From CAMDKS01 sp964402975 (GTDB lineage Bacteria; Bdellovibrionota_B; Oligoflexia; Oligoflexales; RGVZ01): a stretch of 64,000 bases of DNA. Position numbers and translations under genes: made by a program. The notes under the pieces were generated by a model. The model had not been told where the DNA came from and did no database searches. It worked only from the letters and a program-made list of their open reading frames with translations. Below are positions 1 through 7,687 of the stretch, in pieces (the stretch's first letter is position 1; the number at the start of each line of letters is the position of its first letter). The stretch spans positions 248,001 to 312,000 of the forward strand of contig CAYOEM010000001.1 of the NCBI GenBank assembly GCA_964402975.1. The letters are read 5' to 3'.

Positions 1-622
1 TATTTACAGCACCTTTGCATTCGTCACCGTAAACGATCGATGTGACCGGCTGCACAACAAGTGTCTTATCTTCACCGAGCTTAGTTTTAATGTCATCGAT
101 TTTCACGCAGCCATCGAGCAAATATGGATGCTGGCCCTTCAAAACAAGCTCCCGAGTACCGTCTGTAGTCGTTTCCATAGTGGCGTTATTCACGCTCGCA
201 TACAGAAAATCATCCGCGTCAGGACGCATTGATTTGACAATTTTCAGACTAGACGCCGTAGCATCGGGACGATCTGCAACTGTGACCTTATAGTTACCAG
301 CTGACAGATGACGATCAAGCTCAACGCTCTTGATGAACGGAGTGATCATCTGCACACAAGCTTCGCCGGCATAATAGAACGCCTGGGCACTAACCGTGAC
401 GCGCTTAGTCTGCTCGTCAACTGTGGCACTGACAGGTCCCATTTTGTAGCAGCTGCTATTAAAGTGACCATGAACAATGACCTCAACCTTGTCGTTGTCA
501 TCAAAGCCGGCCGGCACATAAACTTTCTCGACAGGAGCCGTCACCAAAATAGGATTATTGGCATCCGCAAAAGCGTAACCTGAAACCCCTACAACCGCAG
601 CGAGCGCTAACAGAACTTTCAT
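1..622 (-). CDS. Secreted protein of unknown function, C-terminus beyond window
   Basis: The frame runs open from an ATG at 622 to the left edge (207 codons), so the 3' end is missing. GGAGGG lies about nine bases upstream of the ATG. The first 19 residues (MKVLLALAAVVGVSGYAFA) look like a cleavable signal peptide ending in AFA, so the product is probably periplasmic or outer-surface. The mature part contains two similar halves: C58-x-K-M ... Y-x-G-E-x-C89 and C172-x-K-I ... Y-G-D-E-C202. The Cys pairs are spaced 31 and 30 residues apart, which suggests a duplicated domain with one disulfide each. I recognise no family. It lies downstream of the tRNA on the same strand, with about 280 bp of non-coding sequence between them. 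Confidence 0.75.
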   Translation of the reverse strand, partial: MKVLLALAAVVGVSGYAFADANNPILVTAPVEKVYVPAGFDDNDKVEVIVHGHFNSSCYKMGPVSATVDEQTKRVTVSAQAFYYAGEACVQMITPFIKSVELDRHLSAGNYKVTVADRPDATASSLKIVKSMRPDADDFLYASVNNATMETTTDGTRELVLKGQHPYLLDGCVKIDDIKTKLGEDKTLVVQPVTSIVYGDECKGAVN

Positions 623-902
623 CTTAAGACCCTCCAAAAAAGTTTCCTAACACAACACTGAGTATCGCTCTGAAGCGAAAATATCTCAACCATTATTTTC
701 ATATAATCCAGCGAAATTACTGACCATTTCGATCAAGATTAATCAATATTTCCCGACTGATTTTGTCAGCATTTTCTAGAGCTGAAGATCTCAGCTAAAT
801 CAACGGCTTTGGATAACACAGATCACCGGCGGTGGTCAAAATACAAAGCGGACGGACGCTTATAAACTTTGATTGGTGGACTTTAAGGCTTAAAGAAAGA
901 CT

Positions 903-978
903 TGGTGGACGCTAGGAGAGTCGAACTCCTGACCCCCAGAATGCAAATCTGGTGCTCTACCAACTGAGCTAAGCGCCC
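903..978 (-). tRNA. tRNA-Ala (anticodon UGC)
   Basis: On the minus strand this folds as a complete 76-nt cloverleaf: acceptor GGGCGCT with AGCGTCC, D arm with AGCTCAGTTGGTAGAGC, anticodon stem CCAGA/TCTGG around loop TTTGCAT, and T arm GGAGTTCGACTCTCC. The anticodon at loop positions 3-5 is TGC, reading alanine GCN codons. The acceptor stem carries the G3-U70 pair that is the identity element for alanyl-tRNA synthetase. The CCA end is encoded (903-905). No other tRNA is adjacent. Confidence 0.97.
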
Positions 979-1164
979 TCATCAAGGGAGGCCGGTACTT
1001 TGCCCAAAAGAATGTTTCTTTGCAAGTGGAATTTAACCCCGGAAACCATTAGTCCTTGGGCCGTTGAAGATGCCTATTTAAGCAATTGTTTCGTTAGATT
1101 TCAGGATGGGGCAGGGGTAAGCTTGGGGCCGTCGGATTACGTTAAATGAGGAGTTTTAGACGGT

Positions 1165-1635
1165 ATGCAAGGGTTTATACCTGGTAGTCGCGGTAGCTTC
1201 ATGTTGGATCTGGTGGCGGTCGCCATGCTGTTACTTCTGCCTGTGATGGCCTTTGGTATTCTCTTAGCTAAAAAACAGCGCGACTTCACCAACCACAAAA
1301 AAGTTATGCTCAGTCTTAGCAGTATTCTCTTGATTGCTGTCGTTTTATTTGAAATCGAAATGAGACTCATTGGCTGGAAGCATCTGGCAGCAGCCAGTCC
1401 CTACAACGATACTTTGGTGATCCCTGTTTTAGCCGTGCACCTGACTTTTGCCATCTCAACAAGTCTTCTGCTTTTTATAACTGTCATCCGGGCTCTCAAA
1501 AACTTTCCAAACCCTCCAAAACCGACACAGTACTCGCAGCAGCATAAAAAAATCGGAAAGCTTTCGGCAATCGGCCTTGCCCTCACATCGACGACAGGTT
1601 GGCTTTTCTATTACCTTGCTTTTGTTGCCAGCTAG
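1165..1635 (+). CDS. DUF420 family integral membrane protein
   Basis: A 156-residue protein with four hydrophobic segments (about residues 12-34, 47-67, 83-106, 134-154) and conserved-looking histidines in or beside helices (NHKKVM, KHL, VHL, QHKK). This layout matches the DUF420 (YozB/CtaM-like) family. Some Gram-positive members assist cytochrome aa3 oxidase assembly, but no oxidase genes occur here, so that role is not supported locally. The ATG at 1165 follows GAGGAG at about 11 bases. It is convergent with the TonB-family gene, with only 12 bp between the stop codons. The family call rests on overall pattern and is fairly likely; substrate or heme binding is unproven. Confidence 0.7.
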   Translation: MQGFIPGSRGSFMLDLVAVAMLLLLPVMAFGILLAKKQRDFTNHKKVMLSLSSILLIAVVLFEIEMRLIGWKHLAAASPYNDTLVIPVLAVHLTFAISTSLLLFITVIRALKNFPNPPKPTQYSQQHKKIGKLSAIGLALTSTTGWLFYYLAFVAS

Positions 1636-1647
1636 TTCACAAACGAA

Positions 1648-2328
1648 TTAAGGGATCAAAAGCGTAAACTTCAATTCAGTCCAGCCCTCTTCAAAAACAC
1701 CTAACTTATTTTTTCTTGGTATGAATTTCGCGCCACGTACTGCCGTCAAAACGCGTTCGTCCATTCCGTATCCAATTTTTTTTCTAAGCTCCGCATCCCT
1801 GACGGTCCCGTCTAAGTTGATGAAAACATCGACGATGAATGAACCCTCCAAAGCAACATCCAAAGCTTGATCCGTGTATGGAGGTCTCGTTAGTGTCTCC
1901 ACAATTAACCGAGCCGGAGCTGACATATCGCCTCTGAGTGCTTGCACATCATCAAGTCGTTTTCCCTCATCCTCTTTCATCAGCGTATTACCAATCGGAG
2001 CCGCCATCGTTCCTTGGTCCGACATCGAGTCCTTGGTGAGACCTTGAACCGGCGTATCCGTGACTGGCTGATCTGGCTTGGCCGCGGCATTGGGAGCGAG
2101 CGTCTGCGGCTTGGGTTTTTCTTTTTTCAGCGGCTTTGGCGGAGTCTCCACAGGGGGAGCAGAGGCCACCTTGATTTTAATTGGCGGTGACACCTGATAT
2201 GTTGGTGAATCTTCAAGATGCATAAGCCAGACTGCCGATACGATGTGAAAACCAACGGATACCGTCACGGCTCTCGTCCATGCGGGAAAAGAACCATGAC
2301 GATTGGCAGTTGATGTTAAGGTCTGCAT
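1648..2328 (-). CDS. TonB family energy-transducing protein
   Basis: A 226-residue protein with the TonB layout: a short cytoplasmic start, one membrane anchor (about residues 18-36), a Pro/Lys-rich periplasmic stretch (about 45-85, including PPKPLKKEKPKP), and a C-terminal TonB fold (about 140-226) with YTDQAL, EGSFIVDVFINLDGTV, GYGMDE and AVRGAKFIP. Such proteins couple the ExbB-ExbD proton motor to TonB-dependent outer-membrane receptors. No exbB, exbD or receptor gene is adjacent, so it is either an orphan or uses a distant motor. It is transcribed divergently from the amino-acid transporter operon across about 130 bp. Confidence 0.85.
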   Translation of the reverse strand: MQTLTSTANRHGSFPAWTRAVTVSVGFHIVSAVWLMHLEDSPTYQVSPPIKIKVASAPPVETPPKPLKKEKPKPQTLAPNAAAKPDQPVTDTPVQGLTKDSMSDQGTMAAPIGNTLMKEDEGKRLDDVQALRGDMSAPARLIVETLTRPPYTDQALDVALEGSFIVDVFINLDGTVRDAELRKKIGYGMDERVLTAVRGAKFIPRKNKLGVFEEGWTELKFTLLIP

Positions 2329-2459
2329 AAATTTTGATCAAGTCTGGGTTTTTGGAGCTCTTTCCGAATTTCCCTGAAACTATCGGAAATTGTTGCTGCG
2401 AACGTTAAAGATGCTGTGCTATCTTTTCGGGACACCGATCCAACTGGAGGATTTAGCTG

Positions 2460-3584
2460 ATGTTTTTGCGAGTACTTTCCATCTCCGCAATTTTGTGTGC
2501 AGGCCTTTGTCCGACGTCTAGTTATTCTCAAACAATCAAGATTGGTGAGGTCGGCTCGATGACGGGATCTGAGGCGACGTTTGGAATGTCGACGCACCAA
2601 GGCATTGAGCTCGCGATTAAAGAGAAAAATGCGAAAGGTGGAGTGAAAGGAAAAAAACTAGAACTCATTACCGTCGATAACCAAGGAAAGCCAGAAGAAG
2701 CAGCCATCGGTACCACAAAACTTATCACTCAAGACAAGGTAATCGCCGTACTTGGCGAGGTCGCTTCGTCTCGTTCCTTAGCGATGGCGCCGATCGCTCA
2801 AAAAAATAAAATTCCTATGATCTCTCCGTCCTCAACAAATCCCAAAGTCACCACAATCGGTGATTATATCTTTAGAGTCTGCTTTATCGACCCCTTCCAA
2901 GGTGAGGTCATGGCTAAGTTCGCTGCCGATACTCTAAAAGTCAAAAAAGTCGCAATCCTCAGAGACGTCAAAAGTGATTACTCTCTTGGTCTTTCGGATT
3001 ATTTTAAAGCAGCCTTCGTTAAAGGTGGCGGAGAGATTCTTGTCGATCAAACCTACAGCTCTGGCGACGTCGACTTCAACAGTCAGCTAACATCTATTCG
3101 CTCAAAAAAGCCTGAAGCGATTTTCATACCGGGCTACTACACGGAAGTCGGCCTCATCGCAAAACAGGCCAGAAAACTCGGCATCAAAGTTCCACTGCTT
3201 GGTGGTGACGGCTGGGATTCGACGAAGCTTTATGAAATTGGTGGGAAAGCGCTCAACAACGGCTACTTCTCAAATCACTACAGTAAAGACGATCAATCAC
3301 CAAGCGTACAAACGTTTGTGAAAAACTATGAAGCCGCCTACAAAGCAACCCCCGATGGGCTGGCAGCCATGGGTTATGATGCTGCATTAGTTTTAATTGC
3401 GGCCATGGAAAAAACGAAAAACCTAACCCCTAAAGAAATTCGTGATGCTATTGCCAACACTAAAGACTTTAGCGCCGTCACAGGAAAAATCTCCATCGAT
3501 GATAAACGAAATGCAAGCAAGCCGGCCGTCGTTCTAGAGATTAAAGACGGCAAGTTTCTCTACAAGTCAACCGTCAGCCCCTAA
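2460..3584 (+). CDS. livJ: Branched-chain amino acid ABC transporter, periplasmic substrate-binding protein
   Basis: A 374-residue type I periplasmic binding protein, first gene of a five-gene import operon. Residues 1-23 form a signal peptide ending near SYSQ. The mature protein opens with IKIGEVGSMTGSEATFG and GIELAIKEKNAKGG, the hallmark start of Leu/Ile/Val-binding proteins, followed by GEVASSRSLAMAPIAQ and SPSSTNPKVT in the ligand cleft. The ATG follows GGAGG by nine bases. Family members capture Leu, Ile, Val or other hydrophobic amino acids (sometimes amides or urea) and dock on LivHM. Substrate cannot be fixed from sequence alone; the gene symbol reflects family and context. Confidence 0.9.
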   Translation: MFLRVLSISAILCAGLCPTSSYSQTIKIGEVGSMTGSEATFGMSTHQGIELAIKEKNAKGGVKGKKLELITVDNQGKPEEAAIGTTKLITQDKVIAVLGEVASSRSLAMAPIAQKNKIPMISPSSTNPKVTTIGDYIFRVCFIDPFQGEVMAKFAADTLKVKKVAILRDVKSDYSLGLSDYFKAAFVKGGGEILVDQTYSSGDVDFNSQLTSIRSKKPEAIFIPGYYTEVGLIAKQARKLGIKVPLLGGDGWDSTKLYEIGGKALNNGYFSNHYSKDDQSPSVQTFVKNYEAAYKATPDGLAAMGYDAALVLIAAMEKTKNLTPKEIRDAIANTKDFSAVTGKISIDDKRNASKPAVVLEIKDGKFLYKSTVSP

Positions 3585-3591
3585 AAGGCTT

Positions 3592-3617
3592 GGGCTTTTG
3601 ATTTGCTCACAAAGCCC
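3592..3617 (+). promoter_or_regulatory. Intercistronic stem-loop between the binding-protein gene and livH
   Basis: GGGCTTT (3592-3598) pairs exactly with AAAGCCC (3611-3617) around a 12-nt loop, starting eight bases after the livJ stop. No T-run follows, so it is not an intrinsic terminator. In binding-protein-dependent import operons such hairpins often protect the upstream message from 3' decay, giving more binding protein than membrane subunits. That role is inferred. Confidence 0.5.
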
Positions 3618-3639
3618 GTAACAACTGGTATTGGTCGAT

Positions 3640-4608
3640 ATGGCAGAATTTATTCAGTACATCATCAATGGTCTTTCTCAGGGCGGAACTTACGCCCTGA
3701 TAGCCCTCGGCTACACTATGGTGTTCGGAATTCTTCAACTCATTAATTTCGCTCACGGCGAAGTTTATATGCTGGGAGCCTTCGCTGGATATTACACGTC
3801 CAACTTTGTGTTATCCCACCAGCTTAACGGCAAGATCAACGCCCTTATGAACGGCGCTGCCGATCAGTCGACAACAGCCTCGGCGATCGTGACTGGGGTT
3901 TGCATCATAGTCGTTGCCATGGTGATTTGTGCGGCCATCGGTTTTTTGGTTGAGAGGCTCGCTTACCGCCCCTTACGCGGTGCTCCAAGAATCAATTTGT
4001 TGATTACAGCGGTCGGTGTTTCACTGTTTTTTCAATACTCCGGGCAGCTGTTGTTTGGATCGGACCCCAAAGCTTTTCCTGACCTCTTCGAGAATCTTGA
4101 GCCGTGGACATTCGGTTCAGACGATAATGTTCTATACATCGAACCTCTCAAGGTCTTTGTTTTTGCTACTGCAATCCTATTGATGCTTATTCTTCGTCAC
4201 GTGATTTTCCATACCCGCTTAGGCCGCGCCATGCGCGCAGTAAGCTTCAACCACGACTTAGCAAGTCTGATGGGCATTCCTACAGATCGCATCATCGCAG
4301 CTACCTTCATGATGGGTTCTGCCTTGGCTGGAGCTGCCGGCGTGATGGTTGCTATGACGTATCCGAAGGTGGAACCCCTCATGGGCTCCATGCCAGGACT
4401 TAAGGCGTTTTGCGCCGCTGTCTTGGGGGGCATCGGCAATGTGACTGGCGCTGTTTTGGGGTCTTTTATACTAGGACTGGCCGAAGCACTTCTTTCGGGA
4501 TACGGCACCCCCACGTACAAAGATGCGTTAGCCTTTGCCATACTGATTTTGATTCTTCTGTTCAAACCATCCGGCATTCTGGGCGTTCATCGCACAGAAA
4601 AAGTATAG
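3640..4608 (+). CDS. livH: Branched-chain amino acid ABC transporter permease LivH
   Basis: Inner-membrane permease of the HAAT family with about eight hydrophobic segments. Diagnostic stretches are GLSQGGTYALIALGYTMVFG near the N-terminus, LINFAHGEVYMLGAF after it, and AVLGGIGNVTGAVLGSFILG near the C-terminus. I prefer the ATG at 3640 (MAEFIQYIING); a TTG at 3631 would add three residues and neither has a strong SD. It forms the membrane channel with LivM, energised by LivG and LivF. A 40-50-residue hydrophilic insertion (QLNGKINALMNGAADQSTT) lies after the first helices, as in several proteobacterial homologues. Confidence 0.92.
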   Translation: MAEFIQYIINGLSQGGTYALIALGYTMVFGILQLINFAHGEVYMLGAFAGYYTSNFVLSHQLNGKINALMNGAADQSTTASAIVTGVCIIVVAMVICAAIGFLVERLAYRPLRGAPRINLLITAVGVSLFFQYSGQLLFGSDPKAFPDLFENLEPWTFGSDDNVLYIEPLKVFVFATAILLMLILRHVIFHTRLGRAMRAVSFNHDLASLMGIPTDRIIAATFMMGSALAGAAGVMVAMTYPKVEPLMGSMPGLKAFCAAVLGGIGNVTGAVLGSFILGLAEALLSGYGTPTYKDALAFAILILILLFKPSGILGVHRTEKV

Positions 4609-4624
4609 CCCATTCGAGGATTCC

Positions 4625-5647
4625 ATGACCCCCGCTGACCAAACGGACGACAAAAAACAAAGCTCTGGCCTTATGAGCCTCAAGTGGTGGCTGTTGGCCG
4701 TGGCTGTCTCATGGGTCCTAAATTCCTGGCTCCCAGGTGTCATGAGTAGCTACTACTTCGACATCCTGATGCTAGCTGGTATCAATATCATTTTAGCCGT
4801 GAGCCTGAATTTGGTTAATGGATTTACTGGCCAATTCTCGATGGGACATGCAGGATTCATGAGTGTCGGGGGTTATCTTTCCGCTTACATCACCACACAA
4901 ATGCTCGCATCCAATCCGCAAGTCATGGAGAACTCACTGTCAAGTGGCCTGGTATTTGTTGGCTCTCTTCTACTCGGTGGTATGGCTGCGACGATAGTCG
5001 GCTATATCGTAGGCCTACCCTCTTTGAGACTACGCGGTGACTATCTAGCTATCGTGACGCTTGGATTCGGTGAGATCATAAGAGTGATTTTCCTCAACAC
5101 CGAAGCTGTTGGTGGGGCAAGGGGCCTATCTGGAATCAGTCAGTATACCAATTTTGGGTGGATTTTTACGTTTGTCATATTCACCGTATTTGCCGTATGG
5201 CGTGTTGTGCATTCTGCCCATGGCAGAGTGTTGCTTTCAATCAGAGAGGATGAAATTGCTGCCACAGCAATGGGTGTCAATACCACCCAGGGAAAGGTCC
5301 GAGCATTCGCATTAGGAGCTTTTTTCGCGGGCATCGCTGGCGGCCTGTTTGCTCATAACCTTAGCACCATCAACCCTCAGATTTTTGATTTTAATCGAAG
5401 TTTTGAGGTCATCATTATGGTCGTTCTTGGTGGGATGGGTTCCATTTCCGGCAGCGTCGTGGCCGCCGTTTTGCTGACCGTATTGAAAGAAGCTCTGCGC
5501 CCGCTACAAAATTATACGGGCGTAGACCTTCGGATGGTTATCTATTCACTAGTCTTGATCATCATGATGCTAGCTCGACCTAAAGGCATTTTTGGTACAA
5601 GTGAAATATCGGACCTTATTTCGTCCAAAAAGAGGGCGAGCGCATGA
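4625..5647 (+). CDS. livM: Branched-chain amino acid ABC transporter permease LivM
   Basis: Second inner-membrane permease of the importer, 340 residues. It carries the family signatures SLNLVNGFTGQFSMGHAGFM, GLPSLRLRGDYLAIVTLGFG and VVLGGMGSISGSVVAA, plus roughly eight to ten membrane segments. The ATG follows GAGGATTCC, a good SD, 17 bases after livH. Its last codons overlap livG by four bases (ATGA), implying translational coupling and balanced subunits. Family assignment is secure; transported substrate is inferred from the binding protein. Confidence 0.93.
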   Translation: MTPADQTDDKKQSSGLMSLKWWLLAVAVSWVLNSWLPGVMSSYYFDILMLAGINIILAVSLNLVNGFTGQFSMGHAGFMSVGGYLSAYITTQMLASNPQVMENSLSSGLVFVGSLLLGGMAATIVGYIVGLPSLRLRGDYLAIVTLGFGEIIRVIFLNTEAVGGARGLSGISQYTNFGWIFTFVIFTVFAVWRVVHSAHGRVLLSIREDEIAATAMGVNTTQGKVRAFALGAFFAGIAGGLFAHNLSTINPQIFDFNRSFEVIIMVVLGGMGSISGSVVAAVLLTVLKEALRPLQNYTGVDLRMVIYSLVLIIMMLARPKGIFGTSEISDLISSKKRASA

Positions 5648-6435
5648 ATCACCCTGCCCTAAAAACAGAAAAACTATCCATCAAGTTTGGCGGACTTAAG
5701 GCGGTCAGTGATGTGGACCTAGAGATTCCGCAGGGAGCCATTTTTGGATTAATTGGTCCTAACGGCGCGGGGAAGACAACGCTTTTCAACATGCTCACCG
5801 GCGTCTATAAACCCACATCAGGCACAATAACATTAGGCGCAACGGGCAAACAAATATCTGGCTTGAGGGCCTTTGAAATCACAAGATCAGGAATCGCCAG
5901 GACATTCCAAAACATCAGACTTTTTAAGGAATTGACTGTCCTTCAAAATCTTCTTGTTGCTATGGATCAAAACCCTAACAACCATAAGTTCGGTTTGATA
6001 TCGACACTTCTTCATACAAAAACTCTTCTTGAAGCTGAAGCGCGCAAAAAGGCCGACGCGCTCGCGATTCTGAAAATATTTAAACTAGAATCCAGAGCCG
6101 ATGAACTTTCAAGCTCTCTACCTTATGGAGATCAAAGAAGGCTTGAAATTGCTCGTGCCATCGCCACAGGATCTCGCATCCTACTTCTTGATGAGCCTGC
6201 AGCAGGAATGAATGCCAACGAAACCACTTGTTTGATGGAAACCATCAGGGATATCCGAAAACAATACAACGCGACCGTTCTTTTAATTGAACACGACATG
6301 AAACTGGTAATGGGAATTTGTGAGCGTATTGCAGTGCTTGATTACGGAGTCAAGATTGCAGAGGGAGCGCCAGCGGACATTCAAAAAAATCCTAGGGTCA
6401 TAGAAGCATATTTAGGTAAGGCAGCAACGAAATGA
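5644..6435 (+). CDS. livG: Branched-chain amino acid ABC transporter ATPase LivG
   Basis: A 263-residue cytoplasmic ATPase with Walker A GPNGAGKTT (about residues 36-44), Q-loop in ARTFQNIRLFKELTV, Walker B ILLLDEPAAGMN and switch histidine in LLIEHDMKLVMG. The usual LSGGQ signature is replaced by LPYGDQRRLEIARA, the normal LivG variant. The C-terminal segment (DYGVKIAEGAPADIQKNPRVIEAYLG) is also typical. It overlaps livM and livF by four bases each (ATGA), so livM-livG-livF form one coupled unit. Confidence 0.95.
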   Translation: MNHPALKTEKLSIKFGGLKAVSDVDLEIPQGAIFGLIGPNGAGKTTLFNMLTGVYKPTSGTITLGATGKQISGLRAFEITRSGIARTFQNIRLFKELTVLQNLLVAMDQNPNNHKFGLISTLLHTKTLLEAEARKKADALAILKIFKLESRADELSSSLPYGDQRRLEIARAIATGSRILLLDEPAAGMNANETTCLMETIRDIRKQYNATVLLIEHDMKLVMGICERIAVLDYGVKIAEGAPADIQKNPRVIEAYLGKAATK

Positions 6436-7160
6436 GCACGACCTCAAAAGATCCGATCTTGAGTTTTAAAGACCTGAGCGTCTATTACGGGATTATACAG
6501 GCCCTGCACTCGGTTACTTTCACGGTTGAGCGCGGTCAGATTTTGACATTGGTCGGAGCCAATGGTGCAGGAAAATCAACGACACTGCGGGCTATATCTG
6601 GTCTTGTGAAACCAAAATCTGGCCAAATTATTTATAATGGAGAAAACATAGCAGGGATGCCTGCCCATGAAATTGTCAAGAAACGCCTTTGCCAAGCTCC
6701 GGAAGGTCGTGGCATTTTTCTTAATCTAACAGTTGAAGAAAATATGGATCTTGGTGCTTGGGCAGCACCAGACAAAGGGGCCTTTGAAGCAAACCTTGAT
6801 CGGGGTTTTCAGCTTTTCCCCCGTCTAAAAGAGCGTCGAAAACAACTGGCGGGCACTCTATCGGGCGGCGAACAACAGATGCTTGCCATAGCTCGAGCCC
6901 TCATGGGTCAGCCTGAATTGCTGTTATTGGACGAGCCAAGCCTTGGGCTGGCTCCACAGATTATTGAAAAAATCTTTGAAATCATTACCGATATTAACAA
7001 AACCGGTATGACGATCGTGTTGGTAGAACAAAACGCTCTGCAAGCACTCCAAATCGCACATTATGGACTAGTACTTGAGACTGGCAAAATCAAAACTCGT
7101 GGTCCGGCTAACGAACTCTTGAAATCCGACGAAATCAGAAAAGCGTATTTAGGTGACTGA
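6432..7160 (+). CDS. livF: Branched-chain amino acid ABC transporter ATPase LivF
   Basis: A 242-residue ATPase, partner of LivG. Visible motifs are Walker A GANGAGKST (about residues 40-48), Q-loop CQAPEGRGIFLNLTVEEN, signature LSGGEQQMLAIARALMG, Walker B LLLLDEPSLGLAP and IVLVEQNALQAL at the switch region. It ends RKAYLGD, the usual LivF terminus. It is the last gene of the importer operon; slyD starts 51 bp later with its own SD and may be read through or separately transcribed. Confidence 0.95.
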   Translation: MSTTSKDPILSFKDLSVYYGIIQALHSVTFTVERGQILTLVGANGAGKSTTLRAISGLVKPKSGQIIYNGENIAGMPAHEIVKKRLCQAPEGRGIFLNLTVEENMDLGAWAAPDKGAFEANLDRGFQLFPRLKERRKQLAGTLSGGEQQMLAIARALMGQPELLLLDEPSLGLAPQIIEKIFEIITDINKTGMTIVLVEQNALQALQIAHYGLVLETGKIKTRGPANELLKSDEIRKAYLGD

Positions 7161-7211
7161 GATACGAAATATTTGTTAGGGTAGCCGATCTTTATTTTAA
7201 GGAGACTCGGC

Positions 7212-7679
7212 ATGTCCCACAAAGTCATCGCATTTCACTACAAATTAACAGACACCAACGGCAAGTCTCTAGACGCATCAGATGCCGGAGAGCCGCTAGC
7301 ATTTATGACTGGTACCGGGCAAATCATACCAGGCCTCGAGTCAGTCTTGCTCTCCATGGGCAAGGGTGAAAAACGACGCGTTGAAGTTGAAGCCAAGGAT
7401 GCCTACGGCGAACGTGACATTGGAAAAATCTTGAATATTAAGCGCAACCAGTTGCCCGAAGGCGACGTCAAGGTTGGTGATATGTTCCACGGACCAAACG
7501 GCGAAGTCGTAACTGTAACAGCGATTTCAATCGACTCGGTCACCCTAGATGCAAATCACCCACTAGCTGGGCAGAAGTTGATTTTCGATGTGGAAATTGA
7601 CACGGTGCGAGAAGCCACCAAAGAAGAAGTGGCCCATGGACACGCCCACGGAGCTGACGGGCATCATCACCATCACTGA
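7212..7679 (+). CDS. slyD: FKBP-type peptidyl-prolyl isomerase, SlyD-like, with histidine-rich tail
   Basis: A 155-residue FKBP-fold isomerase/chaperone. The N-terminal FKBP half has HYKLTDTNGKSLDASD and GTGQIIPGLESVLLSMGKGE; the inserted flap (about residues 65-125) holds DAYGERD, then NHPLAGQKLIFDVEI returns to the FKBP core. The tail, HGHAHGADGHHHHH, is a metal-binding histidine cluster as in SlyD proteins that chaperone nickel enzymes. AAGGAG lies eight bases before the ATG. SlyD assists folding of proline-limited proteins and can deliver nickel; no hydrogenase or urease genes are nearby. It is convergent with the DUF342 gene, 8 bp between stops. Confidence 0.9.
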   Translation: MSHKVIAFHYKLTDTNGKSLDASDAGEPLAFMTGTGQIIPGLESVLLSMGKGEKRRVEVEAKDAYGERDIGKILNIKRNQLPEGDVKVGDMFHGPNGEVVTVTAISIDSVTLDANHPLAGQKLIFDVEIDTVREATKEEVAHGHAHGADGHHHHH

Positions 7680-7687
7680 ACAAAAAT

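Noticed and set aside
873..910. 9-bp direct repeat TTGGTGGAC at the tRNA-Ala 3' end (902-910) and 29 bp further (873-881), a possible attachment site
   Set aside because: Too short for an integrase att repeat and no integrase or mobile cargo is nearby.
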